DNA of 64,000 nucleotides, from assembly GCF_003721565.1 (NCBI RefSeq), contig NZ_RJJE01000017.1, positions 1,538,636 through 1,602,635 on the forward strand. Reading direction: 5' to 3'. The notes below the pieces were generated by a model. That model was not told the DNA's origin. It saw only the letters and a list, made by a program, of their open reading frames with translations, and searched no databases. Positions 43,685 through 51,389 of this stretch are shown one piece after another. Positions within the stretch are counted from its first letter, which is position 1; every line of letters starts with the position of its first letter. A program made the position numbers and the translations under genes. Source of the stretch: Rufibacter immobilis (GTDB lineage Bacteria; Bacteroidota; Bacteroidia; Cytophagales; Hymenobacteraceae).

Positions 43685-44315
43685 TCACGCCGTGGATTGG
43701 TACCCTGAGGAGCACCCGTCATTGGACGTGCTGCGGCAGTACCAGGCCGGTGAACTGCCCGCTCCCCTACACCGGCAGGTGGCAGAGCACCTGGCCACCT
43801 GTGAGCTGTGCTCAGACCTGTCTGAAGGACTGGCCCTGTCAAAGCCCGCCAACCTGCGCTCTGCCGTACGCGAGACCCGCGGCCGCCTGAAACAGTTGCT
43901 GGCCCAGAAAAAGCGGAAGCGCAGAAGTTTCCAATGGCCTATCTGGCAAACGGCGGCCGTTCTGCTGGTGCTGCTTTTCGCCATTGCCGAGGTGGTGTAT
44001 CATCATTACTTCGCCAATTCAGATAAGCCACGAACTGAGCAAAAAAAGGAGACACCTTCGGGCACCGCCATTTCTGGCGCCTGGATGTTGAGGGGTAACG
44101 TGATGAGCGAGTCTGATGCTGTTCTTTCCGGAGCAAACGTTCAGGTAAGAGGACAAGGCGCTGCGGTAAACACCAATTCCAACGGTTTTTTTGAGATAGA
44201 AGTAAAAACAGAGAGCGCTGTCATAGTGGTGACCAAAGCTGGTTTCGTGCCGAAGGAAATGACAGTCCAGAAAACCCATGATTGGCAGGAGATCAAGCTC
44301 AGCCGCACAGACTAG
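43671..44315 (+). CDS. Anti-sigma factor with carboxypeptidase-regulatory-like domain
   Basis: 214 residues. The N-terminal cytoplasmic part has a zinc-finger anti-sigma motif HxxxCxxC (VAEHLATCELCSDL). A basic patch (KKRKRR) precedes one membrane helix (TAAVLLVLLFAIAEVVYHHYF). The periplasmic part is a CarboxypepD_reg-like beta-sandwich (LRGNVMSESDAVLSGANVQV, NGFFEIEV, VVTKAGFVPKEM), the domain type found at the N-termini of TonB-dependent SusC proteins. It probably binds the upstream sigma factor at the membrane and releases it on a signal sensed by the beta-sandwich. Confidence 0.85.
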   Translation: MSRNNHAVDWYPEEHPSLDVLRQYQAGELPAPLHRQVAEHLATCELCSDLSEGLALSKPANLRSAVRETRGRLKQLLAQKKRKRRSFQWPIWQTAAVLLVLLFAIAEVVYHHYFANSDKPRTEQKKETPSGTAISGAWMLRGNVMSESDAVLSGANVQVRGQGAAVNTNSNGFFEIEVKTESAVIVVTKAGFVPKEMTVQKTHDWQEIKLSRTD

Positions 44316-44322
44316 ATGTTCT

Positions 44323-44970
44323 ATGGAAACAAACTCAATAAACCAGTACCTACGTACCCGCTGGCAGGCCACCGCTTCGGTTTATTCTGATGACCAGCCC
44401 CTCCTGGAGCAGCTTTGGGCCGAACTGGAGCAAGCTTACTCCGCCACCTCCAGGCACTACCACACCTTGGCGCACCTGGAGGCCATGCTGCAACTGGCGG
44501 AGCAGCACGCCGCTGACATCAGCGCTGGTGCTGCCCTCTCCCTGGCCATCTTCTACCATGACGCGGTTTACAAAGCCACCCGTTCAGACAATGAGGAAAA
44601 AAGCGCTTTGCTTGCCCAGGACCGTCTCCAGCAACTGAGCGTACCGGCCTATGAGCGGGCGCTGGTCACGGAGATGATTCTGGCCACCAAGCGCCACCAG
44701 TTCCACCAGAACCCAGACGTGAATCTGCTACTGGATTTTGACCTCACCATCTTGGGTGCTTCCTGGGACAGGTACCTTCTCTACAGTGGGCAGATCAGAA
44801 AGGAATACAGTTTCTATCCAGATTTTCTGTATCACAGCGGCCGCAAAAAAGTGCTTCGGCATTTTCTGGAGCAGGAAAGCATCTTCAAAACCAATCATTT
44901 CAAGCAGCAGCTGGAACAATCCGCCAGATCTAATTTGGCCCAGGAACTCCAACTGCTCACGGGATCTTAG
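44323..44970 (+). CDS. HD-fold putative metal-dependent hydrolase
   Basis: 215 residues from METNSINQYLRTRW at 44323; the frame is open from 44278 but would overlap the anti-sigma gene. It has RHYHTLAHLEAML and, about 40 residues later, LAIFYHDAVYKA, the H...HD pattern of HD-superfamily phosphohydrolases, then DFDLTILGASWDRY with the distal Asp and a C-terminal helix. Proteins of this group are annotated as predicted metal-dependent HD phosphohydrolases; the substrate is unknown. It lies 7 bases after the anti-sigma stop, so probably co-transcribed. Confidence 0.82.
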   Translation: METNSINQYLRTRWQATASVYSDDQPLLEQLWAELEQAYSATSRHYHTLAHLEAMLQLAEQHAADISAGAALSLAIFYHDAVYKATRSDNEEKSALLAQDRLQQLSVPAYERALVTEMILATKRHQFHQNPDVNLLLDFDLTILGASWDRYLLYSGQIRKEYSFYPDFLYHSGRKKVLRHFLEQESIFKTNHFKQQLEQSARSNLAQELQLLTGS

Positions 44971-44974
44971 CCAG

Positions 44975-45022
44975 ATTTGCGTTTAGGGGCTATTTTTGGA
45001 AAAACGGCCTCTAAACGCAAAT
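44975..45022. repeat. Dispersed palindromic element, copy 16
   Basis: Outer ATTT/AAAT; centre TTTTTGGAAAAA; two G/T pairs in the stem read on the plus strand. It starts 5 bases after the HD-protein stop. Confidence 0.92.
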
Positions 45023-45119
45023 TTGATTCCCGCCCCATAAAAATCGTTTCTGGCATTGTCTTCTTCCGCAGAACTGCCCTACTTTAGAGAGCGGCTAAAT
45101 ACCTCCGCACGTACCGGCC

Positions 45120-46112
45120 ATGTTTGAGAAATTGAGAGGAAAAACCATCCGCTGGGGCATTATTGGCTGCGGCGATGTCACCGAAGTCAAGAGTGGCCCC
45201 GCTTTCCAGAAAATTGCGGGATCAGAACTGGTGGCCGTCATGCGGCGCAACGGCGCGAAAGCCCAGGACTACGCCCAGCGGCACGGCGTTCCCAAGTGGT
45301 ATGATCAGGCGCAAGACCTTATTCAGGACCCCGAGGTAGACGCGGTCTACATTGCCACCCCGCCAGATTCCCACGCCGCCTATACCTTGGCGGTGGCCGC
45401 CGCCGGAAAACCGGTGTACGTGGAGAAACCCATGGCCCTCAATTTCGCCCAGTGCCAGCAGATGGTGGAGGCATGTGAGAAAGCGCAGGTACCGCTCTTT
45501 GTGGCCTATTACCGCCGCCGGCTGCCCTCATTCCTGAAGGTGAAGGAACTGGTGGACAGCGGCGCCATTGGCGACATCCGGTTGGTGAATATCCGGCTGT
45601 ACCATCCGCCGCAGCAGAACCTGGACCCCAACTATTTGCCCTGGCGCGTGCAACCCCATATAGCGGGCGGCGGACTCTTCCACGACTTGGCCTCGCACCA
45701 ACTGGATTACCTTGATTACCTGTTGGGCCCTATTTCCTCGGCCTCTGGGCAAACCGCTAACCAAGCAGGCCTCTACCCCCCCGAAGACGTGGTCACGGCG
45801 CAGTTCCGGTTTGGGAACGGTGTTTTGGGGACCGGGGTCTGGTGTTTTACGGTCAACGCGGCCCAGTTCACAGATAGCACGGAGATCATCGGGAGCCAGG
45901 GCCGCATCACGTTTCCGTCCTTCGCGCAGGAGCCCGTACGGTTGCACACCGCGGCGGGTACCCAGGAATTTATGCTCCCGCCCCCTGCCCACGTGCAACA
46001 ACCGTTCATCCAGACCATCATAGAAGAACTCAGCGGCGCCGGCACTTGCCCCAGCACCGGCCAAACCGCCGCCCGCACCGCCTGGGTCATGGACCAGATT
46101 ACCGGCAGGTAG
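45120..46112 (+). CDS. Gfo/Idh/MocA family oxidoreductase
   Basis: 330 residues. Rossmann motif WGIIGCGDVTEVKSG, then VYIATPPDSHAAY and the conserved EKPMALN of the family; a substrate-binding C-terminal alpha/beta domain with GGGLFHDLASHQLDYLDYL. NAD(P)-dependent dehydrogenase acting on a sugar or cyclitol; the substrate cannot be told. It precedes the uronate genes but is separated from them by a palindromic element and a regulated promoter, so a link to pectin sugars is only suggestive. No signal peptide. Confidence 0.92.
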   Translation: MFEKLRGKTIRWGIIGCGDVTEVKSGPAFQKIAGSELVAVMRRNGAKAQDYAQRHGVPKWYDQAQDLIQDPEVDAVYIATPPDSHAAYTLAVAAAGKPVYVEKPMALNFAQCQQMVEACEKAQVPLFVAYYRRRLPSFLKVKELVDSGAIGDIRLVNIRLYHPPQQNLDPNYLPWRVQPHIAGGGLFHDLASHQLDYLDYLLGPISSASGQTANQAGLYPPEDVVTAQFRFGNGVLGTGVWCFTVNAAQFTDSTEIIGSQGRITFPSFAQEPVRLHTAAGTQEFMLPPPAHVQQPFIQTIIEELSGAGTCPSTGQTAARTAWVMDQITGR

Positions 46113-46168
46113 TTTCTGAACCGCTTATCTCTTCCTATTCTCACTTGGCCTTGCCTGGTGGAACCTTC

Positions 46169-46212
46169 TTCCGTTTAGGGGCTGTTTTTGGAAAAACGGC
46201 CCCTAAACGGAA
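46169..46212. repeat. Dispersed palindromic element, copy 17
   Basis: Arms TTCCGTTTAGGGG and its complement; centre TTTTTGGAAAAA; one T/G pair. It lies 57 bases after the oxidoreductase stop. The following 170 bases up to the uxaA promoter contain an imperfect inverted repeat (AGGAAGC at 46219, GCTTCCT at 46262) and no gene. Confidence 0.92.
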
Positions 46213-46385
46213 AACCTCAGGAAGCGGGAATGGAGTAGTACTGTGCTCGGCATTCCAGGGTGCTTCCTACTCGTTGTTTTATGAAAATGAAACCGTGGCT
46301 TGCGGTATTGGGGACTTCATTTTGTTTTTCATAGTGAGACAAAGAACTGGTTTGAATTTTCCTATTTCTGACAATTATTGATATA

Positions 46386-46415
46386 TTGCGCAATCGATTG
46401 CACATTCTACCCTTG
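46386..46415 (+). promoter_or_regulatory. uxaA promoter with LacI-type operator in the spacer
   Basis: TTG (46386-46388), a 19-base spacer, TACCCTTG (46408-46415): a phylum-type promoter. The spacer contains the perfect palindrome GCAATCGATTGC (46390-46401), the form bound by LacI/GalR-family repressors with the central CG. Binding there would block RNA polymerase. The leader to the ATG at 46428 would be only about 9 bases. No LacI gene is in the window. Confidence 0.65.
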
Positions 46416-46427
46416 GTATAGATAGAG

Positions 46428-48074
46428 ATGCTAAAAAGATTATTGAAAATCCATCCGAATGACAATGTGCTGGTGGCACTTACGGATCTGAAAAAAGGCG
46501 AGACCGTAACCCATGACGGTACCTCCATTGTTCTGGTAGACGATGTACAGGCCAAGCACAAATTTGCGCAGAAGCCTATTGCCGCCGGGGAAGAGATTCT
46601 CATGTACGGTTCGCTGGTGGGCATCGCCGTCTCTGACATTCCGGTGGGCGGCGTTCTGACCACGGCCAACGTGAAGCACCAGGTACACGGGTTCACCGGC
46701 AAAACCAAAACCATAGGCTGGCAGGCGCCAGATGTGTCTAAGTGGCAGCACCGCACGTTCATGGGCTACCATCGCCCCGATGGGCAGGTGGGCACTGCCA
46801 ACTTCTGGCTCGTGATTCCCATGGTGTTCTGCGAGAACCGCAACGTAGACATTATCAAACAGGCGTTTCTGGATGAGCTGGGCTTCGGCCAACGCGATGT
46901 GTACAAATCATATGTGCAGCAGATGGTAGACCTGTACCAATCCGGAAACACGGAAGCTATTCAGACGCTCACCTTGCAGAAGGCGGCGGCGCCGGCGCAA
47001 AAGCGCGTGTTTGAGAACATAGACGGCATCAAATTTCTCACCCACCAGGGCGGCTGCGGCGGTACCCGTCAGGATTCTGACCTGCTGTGCGCCCTCCTCG
47101 CCGACTACATCCACCACCCTAACGTGGCCGGGGCTACCGTGCTCAGCCTGGGCTGCCAGAACGCGCAGGTGAGCATCCTGGAAAACAAACTTAGAGCCCT
47201 TAACCCCAACTTCTCCAAACCACTCATCATTCTGGAGCAGCAGAAGGAAGGCACTGAGGAGGAAATGATGTCTAAGGCCATCCGGCAGACCTTCCTGGCT
47301 TTGATTGAAGCCGATAAACTTAAGCGCCAGCCCGCGCCTTTGAGCAAACTTTCCATTGGGCTGGAGTGCGGCGGCTCAGATGGTTTCTCCGGTATTTCCG
47401 CCAACCCTTCCATTGGGCATACCTCAGATATTCTGGTGGCTTTGGGCGGCAAAACCGTTCTCTCTGAGTTCCCCGAGCTGTGCGGCGTGGAGCAGGAACT
47501 GATGAACCGCTGTGAGACCGAAGAGGCCGCCGAGCGGTTCGCGTCCTTGATGCGGGCGTATGCGGCCTCCGCTGAGGCGGTGGGCTCTGGTTTTGACATG
47601 AACCCCAGCCCGGGCAACATCCGCGACGGTCTTATCACAGATGCCATCAAGTCGGCCGGGGCGGCCAAGAAAGGCGGTACCTCTCCTATTGTAGATGTGC
47701 TGGATTATCCCGGCTACGTCACCAAACCCGGCCTCAACCTGCTCTGCACTCCCGGTAACGACGTGGAATGCACCACGGCGCTGGTAGGCGCGGGCACCAA
47801 TATTGTGTTGTTCACCACCGGCTTGGGAACCCCTACCGGCAACCCTATTACGCCGGTCATCAAGATCTCGTCTAACACCAAACTGGCCCAGCGCATGCCA
47901 GACATCATTGACATTGATACCGGGCCGGTCATCTCCGGGGAGAAAACCATTGAGGAAATGGGCGAAGACGTGCTGGATTTCATCATTGAGGTTGCCAGCG
48001 GCCGTATAGAAACCAAAGAGAAAATCCTGCAGCAAGATGATTTCATTCCTTGGAAACGGGGTGTTTCTTTATAA
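46428..48074 (+). CDS. uxaA: Altronate dehydratase (UxaA family)
   Basis: 548 residues. An N-terminal SAF domain (KIHPNDNVLVALTDLKKGETV) is joined to the large dehydratase domain with GYHRPDGQVGTANFWLVIP, FLTHQGGCGGTRQDS, GLECGGSDGFSGISANP and a C-terminal cluster with TGLGTPTGNPITPVIKISSN. It converts D-altronate to 2-keto-3-deoxygluconate in the galacturonate branch, so it lies downstream of the pectinases encoded later in the window. Galactarate/altronate dehydratases share this layout, but the position beside pectin genes favours altronate. Cytoplasmic; Fe-dependent by family knowledge. Confidence 0.92.
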   Translation: MLKRLLKIHPNDNVLVALTDLKKGETVTHDGTSIVLVDDVQAKHKFAQKPIAAGEEILMYGSLVGIAVSDIPVGGVLTTANVKHQVHGFTGKTKTIGWQAPDVSKWQHRTFMGYHRPDGQVGTANFWLVIPMVFCENRNVDIIKQAFLDELGFGQRDVYKSYVQQMVDLYQSGNTEAIQTLTLQKAAAPAQKRVFENIDGIKFLTHQGGCGGTRQDSDLLCALLADYIHHPNVAGATVLSLGCQNAQVSILENKLRALNPNFSKPLIILEQQKEGTEEEMMSKAIRQTFLALIEADKLKRQPAPLSKLSIGLECGGSDGFSGISANPSIGHTSDILVALGGKTVLSEFPELCGVEQELMNRCETEEAAERFASLMRAYAASAEAVGSGFDMNPSPGNIRDGLITDAIKSAGAAKKGGTSPIVDVLDYPGYVTKPGLNLLCTPGNDVECTTALVGAGTNIVLFTTGLGTPTGNPITPVIKISSNTKLAQRMPDIIDIDTGPVISGEKTIEEMGEDVLDFIIEVASGRIETKEKILQQDDFIPWKRGVSL

Positions 48075-48135
48075 ATTTAGAGCTTTAAAGAGGGGCCGCC
48101 GGTAAAGCAAACAGAACTGGCTCTCTCAACTCGCT

Positions 48136-48202
48136 ATGAAAGCCCTGCCTTTTGGCTTTTGGCGCTCTTTTAGGCCCAGAAGCAAACCGGCAGGGCTTTC
48201 AT
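48136..48202. terminator. Long-loop hairpin between uxaA and fbp
   Basis: Perfect 14-base arms (48136-48149, 48189-48202; ATGAAAGCCCTGCC) around a 39-base loop. The right arm ends in CTTTCATTGTT. A possible terminator for uxaA, and not a member of the dispersed palindrome family. Confidence 0.55.
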
Positions 48203-48246
48203 TGTTATTGTAAACACACCGGCATGTAGCCACATTTATTACCCTC

Positions 48247-49236
48247 ATGAACGATGCACTTGCCCTGCCTGTAGGCACCACGTTAGACAGATTCATCCAC
48301 AGAAAGCAGGAAGACTTCCCCTACGCCACCGGCGAGCTGTCTCAGCTCCTCCGCGACATTGCCCTAGCCGCCAAGATTGTGAGCCGGGAGATAAGCCGCT
48401 ATGACCAGAACACCACCGGGGCCGTGGGGCTCCAGAATGTGCAGGGAGAGCAGCAGCAGAAAATGGACATGATCGCCAACATCCGGTTCATTAGGGCGCT
48501 GCGCAACGGCGGCGAGGTCTGCGCCATTGTTTCTGAGGAAGAGGAAGACATCATCCATACCGGCAACGCGCACGCCAAGTACATTGTAGCCATGGACCCG
48601 CTGGACGGCTCCTCCAACCTGGATGTGAACATCCCCGTGGGCACCATATTCTCGGTGTACCGCCGGGTTTCCACTCAGCAGGAACAGGGCACCCTGGCCG
48701 ACTGCCTGCAACAGGGCACGCAACAGGTGGCCGCCGGCTATATTCTGTACGGCGCCTCCACCATGCTGGTGTACACCACCGGCCGAGGCGTGAACGGCTT
48801 CACCTATGAGCCTTCTTTGGGCGAGTTCTTCCTCTCGCACCCAGACATCAAGATTCCCGCCACGGGCCATGATTATTCCTGCAACGAGGCTAACGTGAGC
48901 TTTTTCCCGCTGGGCATCCAGAATTACCTGGCCTTCTGCAAAGCCGAGAAATATTCTTCGCGCTACATAGGTTCGCTGGTGGCCGATTTTCACCGGAACC
49001 TGCTCAAGGGCGGCATCTATTTCTACCCCGGCACCGACAAAAACCCCGAGGGGAAACTGCGGCTGCTGTATGAGTGCAACCCCCTGGCCTTCCTGGCCGA
49101 ACAAGCGGGCGGCAAAGCCACCGACGGGGTAGCGCGCATCCTGGAGAAAATGCCTGCCCAACTGCACGAACGCTGCCCGCTGGTCATCGGCTCTGCCGAA
49201 ATGGTAGACAAAGTGCAGAAATACATGACTTTGTAA
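48247..49236 (+). CDS. fbp: Class 1 fructose-1,6-bisphosphatase
   Basis: 329 residues. The metal and substrate motif [20 protein letters not shown] is complete, preceded by VSEEEEDI and followed by [10 protein letters not shown] and [19 protein letters not shown]. It removes the 1-phosphate from fructose-1,6-bisphosphate in gluconeogenesis. Growth on uronic acids yields pyruvate and glyceraldehyde-3-phosphate from KDG, which makes this enzyme necessary for making hexoses, so its place after uxaA is sensible. It is separated from uxaA by a hairpin and probably has its own promoter. Confidence 0.97.
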   Translation: MNDALALPVGTTLDRFIHRKQEDFPYATGELSQLLRDIALAAKIVSREISRYDQNTTGAVGLQNVQGEQQQKMDMIANIRFIRALRNGGEVCAIVSEEEEDIIHTGNAHAKYIVAMDPLDGSSNLDVNIPVGTIFSVYRRVSTQQEQGTLADCLQQGTQQVAAGYILYGASTMLVYTTGRGVNGFTYEPSLGEFFLSHPDIKIPATGHDYSCNEANVSFFPLGIQNYLAFCKAEKYSSRYIGSLVADFHRNLLKGGIYFYPGTDKNPEGKLRLLYECNPLAFLAEQAGGKATDGVARILEKMPAQLHERCPLVIGSAEMVDKVQKYMTL

Positions 49237-49249
49237 CAAGCTAATTGTC

Positions 49250-49295
49250 TTTGCGTTTAGGGGCTGTTTTTCCAAAAACGGCCCCTAAACGCAAA
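49250..49295. repeat. Dispersed palindromic element, copy 18
   Basis: Outer TTT/AAA, centre TTTTTCCAAAAA, one T/G pair. In the convergent gap between fbp and the LamG gene. Confidence 0.93.
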
Positions 49296-49301
49296 CAACG
49301 G

Positions 49302-49997
49302 CTAGAGGTAATCTGAGTACTTCTTGGGCTGCAAGGCCCGATGCCAGAATCTTACCCGCCTTATTTCGCCGTTGAACCAGGAACGTTTGTCCATTCTGGT
49401 GCCCAAGGAGGTTTTGGCCGTGCCAGCGATAGGCTGATAGTCAATTTCACCGGACACTTCCAGTTTTCCGTTCACGTAGCCCTTCAGTTGCCCATTTTGG
49501 TAGCTGAGCGTCATGGTGGCCCACTCGCCCACCGGGTGCGTTTTAGTGGAGTCCAGGAGCGTGAGGGAAGCGGTTTCGGTGCGCAGGAAGAAATCGGCGT
49601 ACCACTGTTTCCGGTTGTTGAGGCGCAGCTCCAGCAGAATCCGGCGGTTGGGGTTGGCAGGGTCCTCAATATGCAGGAACCGCTGTTCTGCGTTGGCCGG
49701 CCACGCGTCTTTGGGTTTGAACACCACTTCTATGGAAAACTCCGCGGCCCCGGCAATGGGGTTGGCAGCTACCAGCAGCCCATCTTTTACCCCATCAAAC
49801 GCCACCGCCGTCTGTCCATCCTGCGTCTGCACCACCTGGGGCGCACCTAGCACCTGGGGCGCACCTAGCACCTGAGCCGCAGCGCCGCCAATATCAGAAA
49901 CCGAATGCATCTCCCATTGCTGCGGCTTTACGGCCGTACAGGAAACGGTGCCCAGACCCAAAGAGAGGAAAACCAAATGCCAAAAGATACTTTTCAT
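49302..49997 (-). CDS. LamG/concanavalin-like lipoprotein
   Basis: 231 residues from MKSIFWHLVFL at 49997. The open frame reaches 50057 only because the palindromic element is translated (SEKEPLN), so that start is false. The signal peptide ends in TVSC, a lipobox. The mature part is a LamG-like beta-sandwich (EFSIEVVFKPKDAWP, LELRLNNRKQWYADF, WFNGEIRRVRFWHRAL). It is likely a surface or periplasmic glycan-binding module. An 18-base tandem duplication at 49833-49868 gives VLGAPQVLGAP just after the lipobox linker. It is the last gene of the minus-strand pectin run. Confidence 0.8.
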   Translation of the reverse strand: MKSIFWHLVFLSLGLGTVSCTAVKPQQWEMHSVSDIGGAAAQVLGAPQVLGAPQVVQTQDGQTAVAFDGVKDGLLVAANPIAGAAEFSIEVVFKPKDAWPANAEQRFLHIEDPANPNRRILLELRLNNRKQWYADFFLRTETASLTLLDSTKTHPVGEWATMTLSYQNGQLKGYVNGKLEVSGEIDYQPIAGTAKTSLGTRMDKRSWFNGEIRRVRFWHRALQPKKYSDYL

Positions 49998-50020
49998 AGG
50001 AGCAGGTGATGTAAAGTGGT

Positions 50021-50060
50021 TTCGGTTTAGGGGCTCTTTTTCCGAAAACGGGGGCAAAAC
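50021..50060. repeat. Dispersed palindromic element, copy 19 (degenerate right half)
   Basis: Left half TTCGGTTTAGGGGCTC plus T5; right half eroded (GAAAACGGGGGCAAAAC). It lies just upstream of the LamG gene start. Confidence 0.75.
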
Positions 50061-50070
50061 AGAGATTTGG

Positions 50071-50838
50071 CTACTTCACCGGCCGCTTCACAATGCGGTC
50101 TGCCAGACCTAGTTTCAAGGCTTTGACCTCGGCTAAGACAAGCTGGGCCATTTCACGGGCGCCCAGCTCGTTGAAGTGGGTATCGTCTGCCTTACCTTGC
50201 GGATAGTTGGGGTGCTCGCCGGGTTGCAGGTGCACGAACAGTTTTTTGGAAGTCTCTGGGCCGTACTGCTGCAACAGCGCCTGGCTTTTACGGTCTAGGT
50301 CAATGAGGGGCACCTGGTGCTGCTGCTGCGCCACAGAACGCACAATGCCAGAATATACCGCATGGGTTTCTTCCACTTTACCGGCGGCATCAAACTTACG
50401 GCGGGCGGCGGGCGTGATGAGCACCGGCTGGGCTTTTTTCTTTCTGGCCTCCGAGACAAACCGTTCCAGATTGGCCCTATAATCTGCCTCAGTGGTATAG
50501 CTTTTCTTGGTGCTCACCTCGTCATTGTGCCCGAACTGGATGAACACGTAATCTCCGGCTTTGAGCGCGGCGGACACCGGTTGCCAGCGGTTCTCCTCCA
50601 GAAAGGTTCGTGTGCTTCGGCCGTTCATGGCGCGGTTATCTACCGTGACCGTGGAGTCAAAGAAATACACAAACGGCATGCCCCACCCCGTCTCTGGGTA
50701 AGCTCTGGTTTCTTTCACAGATAAGGTAGAATCCCCCACCAGGTACACTGTGATGGGCTGCTTTCGCTCCTTCGGCAGGAAAGACCACAGCGCCAGACAG
50801 CATAGACATAGGGCAAGAACCGCGAATCTAGATTTCAT
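50071..50838 (-). CDS. Rhamnogalacturonan acetylesterase (CE12-like)
   Basis: 255 residues. Signal sequence at the N-terminus (FAVLALCLCCLALWSFL). SGNH-hydrolase blocks: GDSTLS (Ser nucleophile), NRAMNGRSTRTF with the oxyanion Gly/Asn, FIQFGHNDE, and the C-terminal DDTHFN that supplies Asp and His. The order and spacing match CE12 rhamnogalacturonan acetylesterases, which remove acetyl groups from galacturonic residues of pectin. A paralogue lies at 53500-54300. Presumed periplasmic or exported. Confidence 0.9.
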   Translation of the reverse strand: MKSRFAVLALCLCCLALWSFLPKERKQPITVYLVGDSTLSVKETRAYPETGWGMPFVYFFDSTVTVDNRAMNGRSTRTFLEENRWQPVSAALKAGDYVFIQFGHNDEVSTKKSYTTEADYRANLERFVSEARKKKAQPVLITPAARRKFDAAGKVEETHAVYSGIVRSVAQQQHQVPLIDLDRKSQALLQQYGPETSKKLFVHLQPGEHPNYPQGKADDTHFNELGAREMAQLVLAEVKALKLGLADRIVKRPVK

Positions 50839-50943
50839 ATCTCCTTAATAGAATATTAACGTGTGACAGGCTCCGGTTTCGGCCAGACTTGTTTCCTGAA
50901 GCAGGTTTGGCCTCTCACCAAAGGCAGATGCTGGACCAAATGC

Positions 50944-50984
50944 TGATTAGAGGCGCTTTTTCCGAAAAAAGCCCTAAACCGGAA
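50944..50984. repeat. Dispersed palindromic element, copy 20 (degenerate)
   Basis: GATTAGAGGCGC, T5, then AAAAAAGCCCTAAACCGG; shorter stem than the consensus. Lies between the CE12 gene and the VOC gene. Confidence 0.75.
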
Positions 50985-50990
50985 GCAAGA

Positions 50991-51389
50991 TTACCATTCA
51001 AACCTGGCCAGCATGGGGGTGCCTCTCTTGCAGAGTTGCAGCGCCAGGCCCCAAGGGTCGCGCAGCATGACCAGGTGCGATCCGTCTTCCAGGTGCTGGT
51101 CAGACACCAGGGTGGCCCCGGCGGCGCAGAGCCTTGCCCGGTCCTCGGTGGGGTTCTCAGACACAAAAGCCAGGTGCACCAGCAAGGGGTCCATGGTGCG
51201 GTAAGGCGGCACCTGGTCTGCGGGGTTCAGGTAGATTTCCACCATGATTCTACCCGAGTCATCGGCGAGGAAAGTGGTGTACGGGGCGTCTTTCATCTGC
51301 CGCACCAGACGCAGGCCCAGGTGGGTGATATACCAATCAGCCATGGCCAGCGGGTCTTCCACGTTGAGGGCGAAGTGTTCTAATTTCAT
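50991..51389 (-). CDS. VOC-family (glyoxalase/bleomycin-resistance fold) protein
   Basis: 132 residues. Two paired beta-alpha-beta-beta-beta units (MKLEHFALNVEDPLAMADWY, LLVHLAFVSENPTEDRARL) with candidate metal ligands His5, Glu (IMVEIYLN) and His in the second unit. Substrate unknown. It is translationally coupled to the acetylxylan-esterase-like gene by a 4-base ATGA overlap, an unusual partner for a carbohydrate enzyme, which suggests a sugar-derived ligand. No signal peptide. Confidence 0.85.
   Translation of the reverse strand: MKLEHFALNVEDPLAMADWYITHLGLRLVRQMKDAPYTTFLADDSGRIMVEIYLNPADQVPPYRTMDPLLVHLAFVSENPTEDRARLCAAGATLVSDQHLEDGSHLVMLRDPWGLALQLCKRGTPMLARFEW

Noticed and set aside
44278-44322. 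Upstream extension of the HD-fold protein
   Set aside because: Would overlap the anti-sigma gene and translate its sequence in another frame; the ATG at 44323 fits better.
45056-45087. Promoter-like TTG and TACTTTAG before the Gfo/Idh gene
   Set aside because: Spacer is 21 bases instead of 19-20; not strong enough to list.
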